A stretch of 64,000 bases of DNA, taken from an uncultured Methanospirillum sp. GTDB lineage: Archaea > Halobacteriota > Methanomicrobia > Methanomicrobiales > Methanospirillaceae. Where the stretch lies: assembly GCF_963668475.1 (NCBI RefSeq), contig NZ_OY764544.1, positions 1,302,001-1,366,000 on the forward strand, in the 5' to 3' direction. Under the pieces are notes generated by a model that was not told the origin of the DNA, did not search any database, and saw only the letters and a program-made list of their open reading frames with translations. Positions 50,430 through 60,480 of the stretch are shown piece after piece; within the stretch, counting starts at the first letter, position 1; each line of letters opens with the position of its first letter. A program made the translations under genes and the position numbers.

Positions 50430-50963
50430 ATGATCGAAACTGTTGTAAATCTCTTTAAAAAGCCACTCTGCACGGACACCGGCCTCAAACTAGATACCGA
50501 CAGGTGTGGAGAGGATATCTCTGATACCGGGACTACATTGCAGCAGGAGATCTCCCGGCTGTTTGGCAGAAGTCTTGCTATCAGGGAGGTCGACTGTGGG
50601 AGTGACAACGCAGCAGAGATCGAACTCGGAAACCTCTCTTCTCCATTCTATGATCTCGAACGGTTCGGGATCACCTTTGTGGCTTCACCCAGGCATGCCG
50701 ATGCCCTGATTGTCACCGGGGCTGTGACTCTCGCCATGGCTGATAAACTCAGAAAGACCTACGATGCAACACCAGGCCCGAAGATCGTCATTGCAGTCGG
50801 GGATGATGCATGTACCGGGGGAATCTGGAAGGGATCATACGCAGTTTTTGGCGGCGTTGATGCTGTTATCCCGGTAGATCTGAAGATCCCGGGAAACCCT
50901 CCAAGTCCTACCGTGATCACCAGGAGTCTGCTCACCCTGCTCAGGTCCCGGAGATACCAGTAG
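50430..50963 (+). CDS. ehrS: EhrS (NuoB-like small subunit with lost Fe-S cysteines)
   Basis: 177 residues from ATG 50430, preceded by GGAACTGATC (50411-50420); an ATG at 50406 in the same frame is less typical. NuoB/HyfI fold blocks are SSPFYDLERFGITFVASPRHADALIVTGAVT and YAVFGGVDAVIPVDLKIPGNPPSP. The usual SCNxCE is SDNAAE here (only Cys56 nearby, in VDCGS), and the later PGCPP is PGNPP. One further Cys lies in DDACTGG. A normal 4Fe-4S cluster therefore seems lost. Confidence 0.88.
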   Translation: MIETVVNLFKKPLCTDTGLKLDTDRCGEDISDTGTTLQQEISRLFGRSLAIREVDCGSDNAAEIELGNLSSPFYDLERFGITFVASPRHADALIVTGAVTLAMADKLRKTYDATPGPKIVIAVGDDACTGGIWKGSYAVFGGVDAVIPVDLKIPGNPPSPTVITRSLLTLLRSRRYQ

Positions 50964-50982
50964 GAAAAAAGACAGACCCTGG

Positions 50983-51567
50983 TCACCAGGGAACCATCAC
51001 AACAAGAAGATCGACAACCAACGGCAGGAGCAGGTTGTCATCGATAGGACTGCCGAGTTCGACGATACCTGCCACCACCGAAAGTACTGCAGCCTTGACC
51101 GGATCCACGAAGAAGAGCAGGACGATAAATGTCACGAGAATTGCTCCGCATGAACCCTCGATCGACTTGTGATTGATGATCCTGATCCTGCCGTACCGAA
51201 GACCTAATATGGTTGCCATTCCGTCCAGGACTGAGAGGATAAGAATACCCTGGGCTGCCACTGTCGATGGAAAGATGATCAGGGTGACAAGGGCTGTGAA
51301 TACAAAATAAAATGCCCCTTTTCCCGGGAACACCCCCGGGCGTTCGAGATGATAGAGGAGTTGATGTATCAATGGAACATTGATATTTCGCATCTCCAGG
51401 TCGATGAACCAGAGCCCGACAAGCAACCCGACACCAAGGATGAGAAGGGTGCTCTCTTTTGGGACGCAGAAGATGAGAAGCGTGATAAGCAGGCCGAAGA
51501 CCATATGCACGGTCTTACGCCAGAACTCATTCATTACTTGGTATCTGTTTTTTACGTGGTTAACCAT
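50983..51567 (-). CDS. Polyprenol/dolichol kinase-like (SEC59/diacylglycerol kinase family) membrane protein
   Basis: 194 residues, six to seven helices. FWRKTVHMVFGLLIT at the N-terminus and VLDGMATILGLRYGRIRIINHKSIEGSCGAILVTF are the characteristic CTP-dependent polyprenol kinase/phosphatidate-cytidylyltransferase-like motifs (D..A...G..YG....KS.EGS). It probably phosphorylates a polyprenol or related lipid for archaeal membrane or glycan lipid synthesis. It is convergent with the ehr operon. Confidence 0.82.
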   Translation of the reverse strand: MVNHVKNRYQVMNEFWRKTVHMVFGLLITLLIFCVPKESTLLILGVGLLVGLWFIDLEMRNINVPLIHQLLYHLERPGVFPGKGAFYFVFTALVTLIIFPSTVAAQGILILSVLDGMATILGLRYGRIRIINHKSIEGSCGAILVTFIVLLFFVDPVKAAVLSVVAGIVELGSPIDDNLLLPLVVDLLVVMVPW

Positions 51568-51754
51568 GCCGATATAGACCTCCAGGTTTATTGCCCAATC
51601 ATAAACCAGAGATCAACATATTTATATAAAATATGATTTTTCATGAGATCCCGGATCTCACAATATCAGAAGTCTCATAAGTCAGTCAGAGAGATACAGG
51701 ATCTAAGCAACGTGTTTTTGAAGGTTTAGGGATTCTGTGACATTCGGTGAAAAT

Positions 51755-53881
51755 ATGCATCTTTTAGATAAAATCCATGATATCTCAATTGGAACCAGGC
51801 TCATATGTGGGTTTATTCTGGTCACGATCCTCATGTCTTCAATCGGGCTTATTGGGTTTATTGGAATGAACACAATAGGCAATGAACTGGACAAGGTCTA
51901 TTCTGAAGGGACCGTCCCACTCTATGAAGTCTCAAGCATCGAAACCTCGCTCAACTCAATCAGGGCCCTGGTGTTCAGAACATTTTCAGTTCCTTCTGAA
52001 CGACAGCAGGATCGGGACAGGATGAATGCAGAGATTCAGACAATAGACAGCCTGATAGATAAACTCAAACAGGAGTCTCTATCTCCTGGAGAGCAGTCAA
52101 ATCTCACCTTATTTGAAACCCAGTGGGCAGATTATAAGGCAGCTGCAACTGATGTCTTCTCCCTGCTTGATTCTGGAAAAAATGATGATGCCATCGCATC
52201 TATTGCAAATGGAGGACGACATGCAAATGCCCGGCGTGTTACCGCTGATACATTCAGTTTCCTGAAACAGGGGATCTTAGCTAATTCAAAGAACGTAGCA
52301 CTGGCAGGAAATGCCGAGAAAGATCGCATAATTCCAGTGATGATCGGTATTGGAGTTGCGGTTGCAGTCATCGCACTTGCACTGGCTGTCTTTCTGACAA
52401 AAGGCATTACCACCCCTCTGCACCAGGTCATTGAGCAGTTCAGGCTCATGAAGGCCGGAGACATTCGTGGAAGAATGCGATTCGCCAGAAAGGATGAGAT
52501 CGGTGAGATGGCCGGGATGTTTGACCAGTTCAGTGATTACCTTGAGCATGATGTTGTTGAGACGATGCACCGGATATCATCCGGAGATCTTACATCATCA
52601 TTAACATCTCAGGGCGGTACCGACCAGATCACTCCCGCTCTCACCAGTACACTTCACTCGCTTACGACGGTAATTGCCGAACTCCAGAAGATCTCATCCA
52701 GAGCAGCTCTCGGCGACCTTACTGCACGGGGTAATCCAGGGAACCTACAAGGATCATACCATGAGATTATCCTCGGCTTTAATACTACTCTTGATGCACT
52801 CATCAGCCCGGTAACTGAGGCAATAACTCTCTCCAGGCAGTATGCAGCCTGTGATTTTACCGCACGGTTCAACAGAGATCTAAAGATTGAAGGAGATTTC
52901 AAAGAATTCAGAGATGCTCTGAATATGATTGGGACAGAGGTCTCTTCAGCACTCAAAGTTGTAGAACACCAGATGAATGACCTCCTCGAACACTCTGACA
53001 AAGCTACATCAGGTATTGAAGATGTCAGAAAAGGTGCCGGGATAATTGCAGGGAACGCTGAACAGACAAAGAATAATGCTGAACAGAGTAAGGAAGGAAT
53101 CGCCCAGGTTCTGAGGGCAATGGAGGATCTGACAAGTACCATTACATCGGTCTCAACGAACGTTGAGGCTGTAGCTCATGCAGCTGCCGAAGCAGATACC
53201 CTGGCAAAAACCGGTATTCTTTCGACCTCAACAGCGGAAGAGGGGATGATCAGCATCAAAAACTCTTCATCTGAAGTCGAAGCACTGGTCAGGGAGATTG
53301 GAGACCAGATGACCGAGATAACCAAGATTGTGGATATTATCACAGATATATCTGAGATGACAAACCTGCTAGCCCTTAATGCTGCTATAGAAGCAGCACG
53401 TGCAGGAGATGCTGGTCTTGGATTTGCCGTTGTTGCTGGTGAGGTTAAGGCGCTGGCAAACCAGACAGGGGCCTCGTCCCAGAAGATCGCAGCCATGATA
53501 AGTACCCTTGAGAACAAGAGCACAATGGCAGTCACAGCCATGAAAGGGGCAGGTGAGGCGATAGAATATGGCGAAACTGCACTGAAGGAGACTGTTCAGG
53601 CTTTTAACCAACTCACCATTTCAGTAGAAGAGATCAGTAGAAATATGTCCAGTGTTGCGGGTGCGACTGAGGAACAGGCAGCCTCCTTTGAAGAGATCAC
53701 CGCAAGTATAACTGAGATGAACAGTCTTGTCTCAGACACCGCAGGAGATGCCATGAAATCCTCTGCAACTGCAGAAGAGACTCTGGCTGTTGTAGAACAG
53801 ATAACATCAGTTATCTCCGAGATTAACGGTGCAGTTACAACCACAACAGATGAGATGAAAAAATTCAGAATTTCATCATAA
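51755..53881 (+). CDS. Methyl-accepting chemotaxis protein with HAMP-repeat linker (paralogue 1)
   Basis: 708 residues from ATG 51755, which follows GGTGA; the frame is open to GTG 51737. TM1 is at about 17-38 and TM2 near 188-208, with a 4-helix-bundle sensor of about 150 residues between. After the first HAMP (about 210-262), two or three further HAMP-like units appear (…[53 protein letters not shown]), then the conserved signalling tip [18 protein letters not shown] at about 545. Polar poly-HAMP transducers report on internal or membrane states. The next gene is a paralogue. Confidence 0.92.
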   Translation: MHLLDKIHDISIGTRLICGFILVTILMSSIGLIGFIGMNTIGNELDKVYSEGTVPLYEVSSIETSLNSIRALVFRTFSVPSERQQDRDRMNAEIQTIDSLIDKLKQESLSPGEQSNLTLFETQWADYKAAATDVFSLLDSGKNDDAIASIANGGRHANARRVTADTFSFLKQGILANSKNVALAGNAEKDRIIPVMIGIGVAVAVIALALAVFLTKGITTPLHQVIEQFRLMKAGDIRGRMRFARKDEIGEMAGMFDQFSDYLEHDVVETMHRISSGDLTSSLTSQGGTDQITPALTSTLHSLTTVIAELQKISSRAALGDLTARGNPGNLQGSYHEIILGFNTTLDALISPVTEAITLSRQYAACDFTARFNRDLKIEGDFKEFRDALNMIGTEVSSALKVVEHQMNDLLEHSDKATSGIEDVRKGAGIIAGNAEQTKNNAEQSKEGIAQVLRAMEDLTSTITSVSTNVEAVAHAAAEADTLAKTGILSTSTAEEGMISIKNSSSEVEALVREIGDQMTEITKIVDIITDISEMTNLLALNAAIEAARAGDAGLGFAVVAGEVKALANQTGASSQKIAAMISTLENKSTMAVTAMKGAGEAIEYGETALKETVQAFNQLTISVEEISRNMSSVAGATEEQAASFEEITASITEMNSLVSDTAGDAMKSSATAEETLAVVEQITSVISEINGAVTTTTDEMKKFRISS

Positions 53882-53993
53882 CTCTTTTTTATAGTCGTGC
53901 TTCCGGGTTTTTCTTACCGTCCTCAATCTTGATGTAGTGGAATGAACATTCAGTAGTATACTCATTGGTGGGATGAGGGGTCAGGAATGTATT

Positions 53994-56117
53994 ATGACAC
54001 GACTGCAGTTTATTGATAATATCAGGATAGGACAAAAACTGATTGGAGGATTCGTGCTGGTAACCCTCCTCATGTGTCTGATTGGAGTCATTGGTTTTTC
54101 AGGAATGAGCACTATCTCCGGTCAGATGGATCACATGTATACTGAAAATACTGTCCCCCTGACGCAGATCGCAAGTATGGAGGTCTCATTGAACTCAATG
54201 AGAGCATTGGTATTCAGATCCATGGCTATTGTTGATGAACGGGAGCAGGATGAAGGCAGATTGAAGTCTGAGATCGCAAATATTGACGGTCAGATCCAGA
54301 ATTTAAGTTCGTCATCAATGACACCGGATGAGGCTGAAGATTTTAATACATTTAAAACGCAGTGGGCAGATTACAAAAATTCGGCAGTCCGGGTTTTCGA
54401 ACTTGAAAAAGCAAAAAATGAGCAGGATGCACTCATCTCAATAAAAAACGGGGGTGAGCATGCAAATGCCAGACGAGCAACCGTCGCTACCTTTGATCAA
54501 TTAAAACAGATTGTCCTCAGTCAGGCCGAAACTACTGCCAAAGCAGGTTCAGAAGAGGTCAAAAATACAATAACCACCATGGCAGTATTCGCGATATGTA
54601 TCATTGTTGTCTCGTTGTTCATCGCTTTCTCTCTCACCCGGTCAATAACAGAACCCCTGTACCAGGTTATGAATCAGTTTGACAGAATGAGCAGGGGAGA
54701 GATCAATACCCGGCTCTCTCTTTCCAGAAAAGATGAGATTGGAGAGATGGCAGGAGTGGCTGATCGCTTCTCCGACTTTCTTGAAAACGAGGTCATTGTA
54801 ACTCTTCACCGCATAGCACATGGAGATCTCTCTACAAGTCTTGCTCCCAGGAGTGAGGACGACCAGATTACTCCTGCCCTGATTGGAATGAGCAGGGCAG
54901 TAACCGGTGTGATTAACGAACTTGAACTGATATCCACCAGGGCAGCAGAAGGAGATCTCACTGCCAGAGGGGATGAGACGGGACTCGAGGGATCATACCA
55001 GCAGATCGTGAGAAAATTTAATGAAACTCTTCAATCACTGGTTATTCCGATCAATGAAGCCATCAACCTCGCATCAGAATATTCAAAATGTAACTTCTCT
55101 GCAAGGTTCTCAACCCAACTGAGAGTAAAAGGTGATTTTGTTGCATTTGAAGATGCAATGAACGAGATCGGACACGAAGTTTCCCAGGCTCTCTGCCTTA
55201 TTGATGTTCAGATGAAAGAACTTGAGTCCCATGCCAAAATGGCAGAGTCTGGAATCGAAGATGTCCAGAGGGGAGCAGGAATCATCGCAGCCAACGCCGA
55301 CAGTACCAGGGCCAATGCCGAGATGAGCGAGGAGGAGATCACGCAGGTGCTCCGCGGCATGGAAGATCTGACAAACCATGTGATGAAGGTTTCAGCGAGT
55401 GTCGAAGCAGTAACACAATCTGGAACTGAAGCTGACCATCTCGCCAGGAAAGGAACAATAGCTGCAGCCAGTGCAGAAGAAGGCATGGACAGTATAAGAA
55501 AAGTTTCAGGCGAAGCCACAGGGATAATACATGAGATTCGTGATCAGATGGATGAGATCAGCAGAATCACGGATATCATATCTGACATTGCAGAACAGAC
55601 AAACCTGCTTGCCCTCAATGCAGCGATAGAAGCAGCCCGGGCAGGAGATGCCGGCAGAGGGTTTGCTGTCGTTGCCGGTGAGGTTAAAGTCTTAGCCGAA
55701 CAGGTAGGTCAGGCTGCCCAGAAGATTGCACGTATGATCACCGAACTCGATAATCGGAGTGCACGCGCTACGATTGCGATGAAGGAATCAGAATCCGCTA
55801 TTGAGAATGGGAGTATCTCTCTTCGTGAGACACTTGAGATCTTCTCGTCATTGACAAAAGGAGTTCAGGAGATCAAAACCAACATGGATGCTGTCGCATC
55901 ATCAACTGAACAGCAGGCCGCATCCTTTGAGGAGATTACCGCGAGTGTTACTGAGATGAGTACCCATGTGCATCAAACCTCAAAAGATGCTATGAACTCC
56001 TCTGAAATAGCTGAAGAAGCATTATCCATAGCGCAACAGATAACTGGTATCATCAGTGAAATAAACAGAACAGTATCTACAACAACAGCAGAGATGCAGC
56101 GGTTTTCGATCTCATAA
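53994..56117 (+). CDS. Methyl-accepting chemotaxis protein with HAMP-repeat linker (paralogue 2)
   Basis: 707 residues from ATG 53994. Same plan as the preceding gene: TM1 at about 18-38, sensor bundle, TM2 near 190-210, a HAMP chain ([35 protein letters not shown] in pattern), and the tip [20 protein letters not shown]. Sequence identity is greatest in the signalling part and lower in the sensor bundle, so the two likely detect different cues. A putative PAS domain is not evident. Confidence 0.92.
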   Translation: MTRLQFIDNIRIGQKLIGGFVLVTLLMCLIGVIGFSGMSTISGQMDHMYTENTVPLTQIASMEVSLNSMRALVFRSMAIVDEREQDEGRLKSEIANIDGQIQNLSSSSMTPDEAEDFNTFKTQWADYKNSAVRVFELEKAKNEQDALISIKNGGEHANARRATVATFDQLKQIVLSQAETTAKAGSEEVKNTITTMAVFAICIIVVSLFIAFSLTRSITEPLYQVMNQFDRMSRGEINTRLSLSRKDEIGEMAGVADRFSDFLENEVIVTLHRIAHGDLSTSLAPRSEDDQITPALIGMSRAVTGVINELELISTRAAEGDLTARGDETGLEGSYQQIVRKFNETLQSLVIPINEAINLASEYSKCNFSARFSTQLRVKGDFVAFEDAMNEIGHEVSQALCLIDVQMKELESHAKMAESGIEDVQRGAGIIAANADSTRANAEMSEEEITQVLRGMEDLTNHVMKVSASVEAVTQSGTEADHLARKGTIAAASAEEGMDSIRKVSGEATGIIHEIRDQMDEISRITDIISDIAEQTNLLALNAAIEAARAGDAGRGFAVVAGEVKVLAEQVGQAAQKIARMITELDNRSARATIAMKESESAIENGSISLRETLEIFSSLTKGVQEIKTNMDAVASSTEQQAASFEEITASVTEMSTHVHQTSKDAMNSSEIAEEALSIAQQITGIISEINRTVSTTTAEMQRFSIS

Positions 56118-56190
56118 AGATCAGGCCTGAACATTCTCTGCTCCAACAAATACGATACGGGCATTTCGCGGGAACAATATCCAACCGAAT

Positions 56191-57954
56191 ATGCAGATCA
56201 ACAGACCTTCTGAGGATACATTACATAGAGAACTGGCGGCTACCCTCCCAGTCACCGGTTGGCTCCCTGCGTATACCCGGAAACTTTTTCGTGCTGATAT
56301 CATTGCAGGGATCACGCTGACTGCATTTGCTATTCCAGAACTCATGGCATATGCCCAGCTGGCTGGTCTTCCACCAGAGTACGGGCTCTATGCCGGTATC
56401 GTGGCACCTCTGGTCTACTGTATCTTCGGGACCATCAGGGAGATGAACATCGGTCCCAGTTCATCGGAGGCTATCCTGACCGCAGCAATGCTCGGGACGC
56501 TGGTTGGAGTTGATGCAGCACGGTATGCATCCCTTGCAGCGCTCACCGCTTTGATGGCAGGAAGTTTTGCTATTCTTGCACGGATCGCAAAACTCGGATT
56601 TATTGTCAACCTGATATCAGAGACCGTGCTCAAGGGATTTCTTGCCGGGATGGGTATGGTTATCATCTGCGGCCAGTTGTTCAAGATCTTCGGGATTGAA
56701 TCCGTCCAGGGGGCCTTCTTTGATCAGCTTACATACCTCATAACCAACCTGCCACATGCAAACCTCCCGACTGTTGTCATCGGAGTTGGCGCAATAGCGT
56801 TCTTGATCTGTGCTGAACACCGATGCAGGAGATTGCCGGCAGCACTGATCGTTGTCATCATATCAATACTCCTCATGACGTACACGGATCTTGCAGAACG
56901 AGGGGTCCAGGAGGTCGGAGTTATACCGGCCGGACTTCCGGGGCTGGTCATCCCTGGGCTCTCATTTGCAGATCTGCAGTTCATCTTTCCTCTTGCATTC
57001 GCGATATTTCTGCTCGCCTATGTCGAAGGCATGAGCATCGGAACCTCACTGGCAAGGAGGTATCACTACAAGGTCGATGCAAACCAGGAACTCCTCGCCC
57101 TTGGTGCAACAAGTATTGCGACGAGTCTGTTCCAGGGGTTCCCGGTTGCGGGGAGTTTCTCCCGGACAGCCCTCAACGAGATCAACGGGGCAGCAACTCA
57201 GATAACCGGGGTCATTGCAGCGGTTCTCACTGCTATCGTTGCCATGTTCCTCACCGGACTTTTTACAAAAATGCCGGAGGCGATCATCGGGAGCCTCATC
57301 CTCGTTGCCGTGCTCAGGCTGATAGATGTGAGAGGGCTGTTGAGGATCGCCAGGATCAGCAGGGACGAATTTGCGATAGCTATCGCAACATGTGCAGGAG
57401 TGCTACTCTTTGGTATCCTCTCGGGCGTGTTCCTCGGTGTCATCCTCTCGCTTACTGATATCCTCTACCGGGTGACATCTCCAAGGATTGCGGTACTGGG
57501 CAAGGTTCCTGATACACGACAGTATGCAGACCGGATAAAACACCCAGAAAATGAAGCGATCCCTGGCGTCTTGATCGTCAGGGTTGATGCACCACTGATC
57601 TTTGCCAACGCCGAGATCGTCAAGGAACGTATCGGAGAACTGATAGCAGAGGATCCAACAGTCAGACTTGTACTCCTTGACATGAGTACGTCTCCGATTG
57701 TCGACGTCTCTGCGTCAGACATGATCGTTGATCTCTGCCAGGAACTCACAACAGCAGGAATTAAGATAAGAATTGCAGATGCGACCTGGCAGGTCAGAAG
57801 GATGCTCAGGATATCAGGGGTTGAAGAGACCATCGGAGAGGAGGTTACCCAGACCACCTCCCTGGAGACTGTGCTTTCGGACTGGAACTGTACTGCATCA
57901 GTCACCCCGGTCTGTCCGCTTCCCGGAGCAGACACCTTGCCTGATCAGAAATAA
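56191..57954 (+). CDS. SulP-family anion transporter with STAS domain
   Basis: 587 residues. The membrane part (about 30-430) has GITLTAFAIPELMAYAQLAGLPPEYGLYAG and GTIREMNIGPSSSEAILTAAML, the SulP gate/hallmark region, and FPVAGSFSRTALNEINGAATQITG. A cytoplasmic STAS domain follows (about 450-560, VLLDMSTSPIVDVSASDMIVDL). Substrates of this family are sulfate or bicarbonate; the sequence alone does not tell which. A carbonic anhydrase in the window makes bicarbonate possible, but the genes are not adjacent. Confidence 0.92.
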   Translation: MQINRPSEDTLHRELAATLPVTGWLPAYTRKLFRADIIAGITLTAFAIPELMAYAQLAGLPPEYGLYAGIVAPLVYCIFGTIREMNIGPSSSEAILTAAMLGTLVGVDAARYASLAALTALMAGSFAILARIAKLGFIVNLISETVLKGFLAGMGMVIICGQLFKIFGIESVQGAFFDQLTYLITNLPHANLPTVVIGVGAIAFLICAEHRCRRLPAALIVVIISILLMTYTDLAERGVQEVGVIPAGLPGLVIPGLSFADLQFIFPLAFAIFLLAYVEGMSIGTSLARRYHYKVDANQELLALGATSIATSLFQGFPVAGSFSRTALNEINGAATQITGVIAAVLTAIVAMFLTGLFTKMPEAIIGSLILVAVLRLIDVRGLLRIARISRDEFAIAIATCAGVLLFGILSGVFLGVILSLTDILYRVTSPRIAVLGKVPDTRQYADRIKHPENEAIPGVLIVRVDAPLIFANAEIVKERIGELIAEDPTVRLVLLDMSTSPIVDVSASDMIVDLCQELTTAGIKIRIADATWQVRRMLRISGVEETIGEEVTQTTSLETVLSDWNCTASVTPVCPLPGADTLPDQK

Positions 57955-58080
57955 CCAGAACAACAGGAAAATCCGCGGGCAGTCCGTGATCAGATAAAAA
58001 GAGGGCTGAAATAAACACCGTGCCTAAAATGGCCGGGTGAGTTCATAAAAGATATATGCCGTGGCTTCCTTCTATCCAGT

Positions 58081-58899
58081 ATGGAGGAAGTTACCCTGCG
58101 GGCCATAAAACGTGCCATGCCCGGCCACGGCAGAGCACGAGTTCACAGCAGCCTGCTTACTGCAATCGGTATCGAAGACAAAACCGAGGTTGAGGTTGTA
58201 ACTCCCGGAGGTGCTTCACTCACCCTTACCGTGTTCGCAGATGCACTCGTAGAACAAGGTCAGATCCGGATCAGCGAAGAGGACCTGAAAAGACTTGATA
58301 TTACTGACGGCACCGATGTTACAGTCAAACGAAAGGTGCCTGTGGGTGAACAGGTCAGGGAGGCTGCAGGAGACCTTGCCGGAAAGATCAGCGCCGGCGC
58401 AAAGGATCTCGGGGAGACCCTCTCTGAGAAGACTGCAGGTATCAGGGAAGGAACCTCACAGGCAGCCCACGATATCCAGGAGAAGGCACGTGATATCTCT
58501 TCAAAGATCGCAGAGGAGGTTGCCCCCCTGGGAGAGAAGATAGGTGAGGCAGGACGTGAGACTGCAGCCAGAATAAAGGATCTTGTCCCTACTGCCAGAT
58601 TCAGTCAGACGGTTGAGAGCGGTCTGAAAGGTCTCGGGCAGGATGATGCTGAAAAACTCAAGAGCCTGCTCCTTGAGAGTGAGGGTGAGAAGCATGCAGC
58701 CCTTGTGAAGGCAGAGACCGCAGCAGGGAGAACCATAAAGAACCTCACCTTCCCTCCTGATGTGATGGTTGTTGCCATTCAGCGTGGTGCAACACTCGTA
58801 TCCCCGGGTGATGATGTGATGCTTGAGTCAGGAGATCTCGTATACCTGGCCGGGACAGACAAGGGCCTTGAGTACATGACAAAACTGCTGGAGGGATAG
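58081..58899 (+). CDS. Double-psi-barrel-like / amphipathic helix / TrkA-C protein
   Basis: 272 residues with three parts. Residues 1-85 (LRAIKRAMPGHGRARVHSSLL...DLKRLDITDGTDVTVKRK) look like a VAT-N/AbrB-like double-psi beta-barrel. Residues 90-180 are a strongly amphipathic, Ala/Glu/Lys-rich helix with 11-residue-like periodicity (AGDLAGKISAGAKDLGETL, KARDISSKIAEEVAPLG), as in lipid-surface-binding proteins. Residues 210-272 match a TrkA-C/RCK-C ligand domain (DVMVVAIQRGATLVSPGDDVMLESGDLVYLAG). No ion channel is adjacent. It heads the six-gene operon ending at 60480. Confidence 0.75.
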   Translation: MEEVTLRAIKRAMPGHGRARVHSSLLTAIGIEDKTEVEVVTPGGASLTLTVFADALVEQGQIRISEEDLKRLDITDGTDVTVKRKVPVGEQVREAAGDLAGKISAGAKDLGETLSEKTAGIREGTSQAAHDIQEKARDISSKIAEEVAPLGEKIGEAGRETAARIKDLVPTARFSQTVESGLKGLGQDDAEKLKSLLLESEGEKHAALVKAETAAGRTIKNLTFPPDVMVVAIQRGATLVSPGDDVMLESGDLVYLAGTDKGLEYMTKLLEG

Positions 58900-58901
58900 T
58901 C

Positions 58902-59282
58902 GTGGAGGTCACCTTTACCAACGACGGTCTTGTTGGCATTGCCGTACTATTCGGAGTCATCGTCTTCATCTTCCTCATTGTGAGAGAGATCAGGCTGATG
59001 AAGACCAACAACAGGAAACTTGAGCTTGAACTTGAGCGTGAGAAACTGAGTATTCTCAAGCAGGATACCAGCACCAAGGGGCCTTCGATGCTCAGACTCG
59101 GAGAGGATAAGATCTCATCAATGCGGGATCTTGAGGACATGAATGTCAACCTTGAGTCCGATATCTTTGTGAAACAGAAACTGGTCGAAGGCAGGATCAA
59201 GAAACTCGAGAATATGATAAAAACAGAGAAACTTGACCGGATGCTGACGAAAATTCAGGAAGAAGAGAAGAAGATTCTGTGA
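58902..59282 (+). CDS. Membrane-anchored coiled-coil protein
   Basis: 126 residues with GTG start at 58902. One N-terminal helix (GLVGIAVLFGVIVFIFLIV) anchors a cytoplasmic coiled coil rich in Glu, Lys and Leu (KLELELEREKLSIL, KKLENMIKTEKLDRMLTKIQEEEKK). No family recognised. Two bases separate it from the TrkA-C gene and its stop TGA overlaps the next ATG. Confidence 0.7.
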   Translation: MEVTFTNDGLVGIAVLFGVIVFIFLIVREIRLMKTNNRKLELELEREKLSILKQDTSTKGPSMLRLGEDKISSMRDLEDMNVNLESDIFVKQKLVEGRIKKLENMIKTEKLDRMLTKIQEEEKKIL

Positions 59283-59584
59283 TGGATATGTACCCAACAC
59301 TTTCCGGAACAAGAAACTACTGGCAGGAACTGGGTTCACTGCCGGGATCAATTACTGATTCCATACCCACCTTTGACAAGCAGCTTGACTCCTTCTTTGA
59401 CCGGAATGGAGAGGCAATCATTGATGAGTGGGGACTTTTGACCGATGACGACCTCCGCCATCTGAAACAGAAGCTTGAGTTCCTCTCTTACGAGGTGAAC
59501 AGGCTGGTAGTGGAGAAGTCAGGTCTTGAAAAAAGGACAGCGGACCTGAAGTCTGCGATCGAGGAACTGGAGAAGAGATCATGA
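59282..59584 (+). CDS. Coiled-coil protein 1 with DR...DEW motif
   Basis: 100 residues from ATG 59282 (overlap TGATG). The motif FFDRNGEAIIDEWGLLTDDDL (about residues 35-55) is shared with the next two genes, followed by a heptad coiled coil (LKQKLEFLSYEVNRLVVEKSGLEKRTADLKSAIEELEK). No known family. Confidence 0.65.
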   Translation: MDMYPTLSGTRNYWQELGSLPGSITDSIPTFDKQLDSFFDRNGEAIIDEWGLLTDDDLRHLKQKLEFLSYEVNRLVVEKSGLEKRTADLKSAIEELEKRS

Positions 59585-59802
59585 ATCTTGACAATTACCT
59601 CTCCGGGTACCTGGACCGCAGGATGAGCATGATCATCGAGGAGTGGCAGATCTCAACCAGGAACGATCTGACCGATATCACCCAGCGGTTTCACCGGGTT
59701 CAGGATGAACTTGTAGGTCTGAAGACATTTGAGCGGGAGACATCAACCCGGCTGAACGATCTTGAAACACGGGTGCGCCAGCTGAAGGAGAAAGCGAAAT
59801 GA
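59581..59802 (+). CDS. Coiled-coil protein 2 with DR...EEW motif
   Basis: 73 residues. The shared motif YLDRRMSMIIEEWQISTRND occurs at about residues 9-28, then a coiled coil (RVQDELVGLKTFERETSTRLNDLETRVRQLKEK). ATGA overlaps at both ends (59581-59584 and 59799-59802). Unknown function. Confidence 0.65.
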   Translation: MNLDNYLSGYLDRRMSMIIEEWQISTRNDLTDITQRFHRVQDELVGLKTFERETSTRLNDLETRVRQLKEKAK

Positions 59803-60155
59803 CACCAATTGAGATCCTTCTGATTGTGATCCTTGCAATCCTAATCATCTTCCTGGTGTACTACTTCTTCAGGGGGTCAGGTGGCAGGGTTGCACTCAGC
59901 AGGCCTGTCGAGAGCAGGATCGATGAGTATCTCGACCGGAAGTTTGAGAGGTTTGTCGAGGAGTGGTCACTGGTTAGAAGGCCGGTTCTGAACGCATTCA
60001 AGGATGACCGGAATGCTGCTCTTGACCGCGATGAAGAACGGATCGTGACGCTGAAAAAGTTCGAGAGTGAGATGAAGACCACTCTTGATGATCTCGAAGG
60101 TCGGCTCAATGCCCTGGAAGATTCCCTGGCAACAGAAAAAACCGGCAGGAAGTGA
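59799..60155 (+). CDS. Membrane-anchored coiled-coil protein 3 with DR...EEW motif
   Basis: 118 residues. An N-terminal helix (ILLIVILAILIIFLVYYFF) is followed by RGSGG and the shared motif YLDRKFERFVEEWSLVRRP at about residues 43-61, then a coiled coil (LKKFESEMKTTLDDLEGRLNALEDSL). It is the only one of the three motif proteins with its own anchor. Function unknown. Confidence 0.65.
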   Translation: MTPIEILLIVILAILIIFLVYYFFRGSGGRVALSRPVESRIDEYLDRKFERFVEEWSLVRRPVLNAFKDDRNAALDRDEERIVTLKKFESEMKTTLDDLEGRLNALEDSLATEKTGRK

Positions 60156-60480
60156 TCAGGCTGGGAGTTTTTACTCCCTTCTTCGCTCTGTGATCGGTGA
60201 AGTCCGCAGACAGGGCGAACCACCGGCCAGGGATGCCGAGTCATTCTCCCGGTATATCTGCGATCTCTGTCATAGTGCTTCCCCGATCTCTTCACTCAGG
60301 CAGTGCGTAATCTGCGGACGATGGGCATGTCCTGACTGCTGGAAGGATGAGTTATATGTCTGCAGTTCATGTAGCGGGATCATCAGGCTTCACCAGATGC
60401 AATGTCCTGGCACTTGCCAGCAGGGTGTAAAACCAAAGGCTCCGTCTGAAGAAGAGACGAAGGCAGAACAGTCAGAATAA
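60109..60480 (+). CDS. Zinc-binding treble-clef protein
   Basis: 123 residues from ATG 60109, which overlaps the previous gene by 47 bases; GTG 60190 would remove the overlap and leave a 96-residue protein. A dense zinc region ICDLCHSASP, QCVICGRWACPDCW, YVCSSCSG gives eight or more cysteines in CX2C pairs, like RING/FYVE-type treble clefs. The acidic C-terminal tail ends EEETKAEQSE. Possibly a protein-interaction hub of the preceding operon. Confidence 0.6.
   Translation: MPWKIPWQQKKPAGSDQAGSFYSLLRSVIGEVRRQGEPPARDAESFSRYICDLCHSASPISSLRQCVICGRWACPDCWKDELYVCSSCSGIIRLHQMQCPGTCQQGVKPKAPSEEETKAEQSE

Noticed and set aside
43848..50963. Calling the operon a hydrogen-evolving group 4 hydrogenase (Hyf/Hyc/Ech).
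   Set aside because: The large subunit has no C-terminal DPCxxC and an incomplete first motif, so a NiFe site cannot form.
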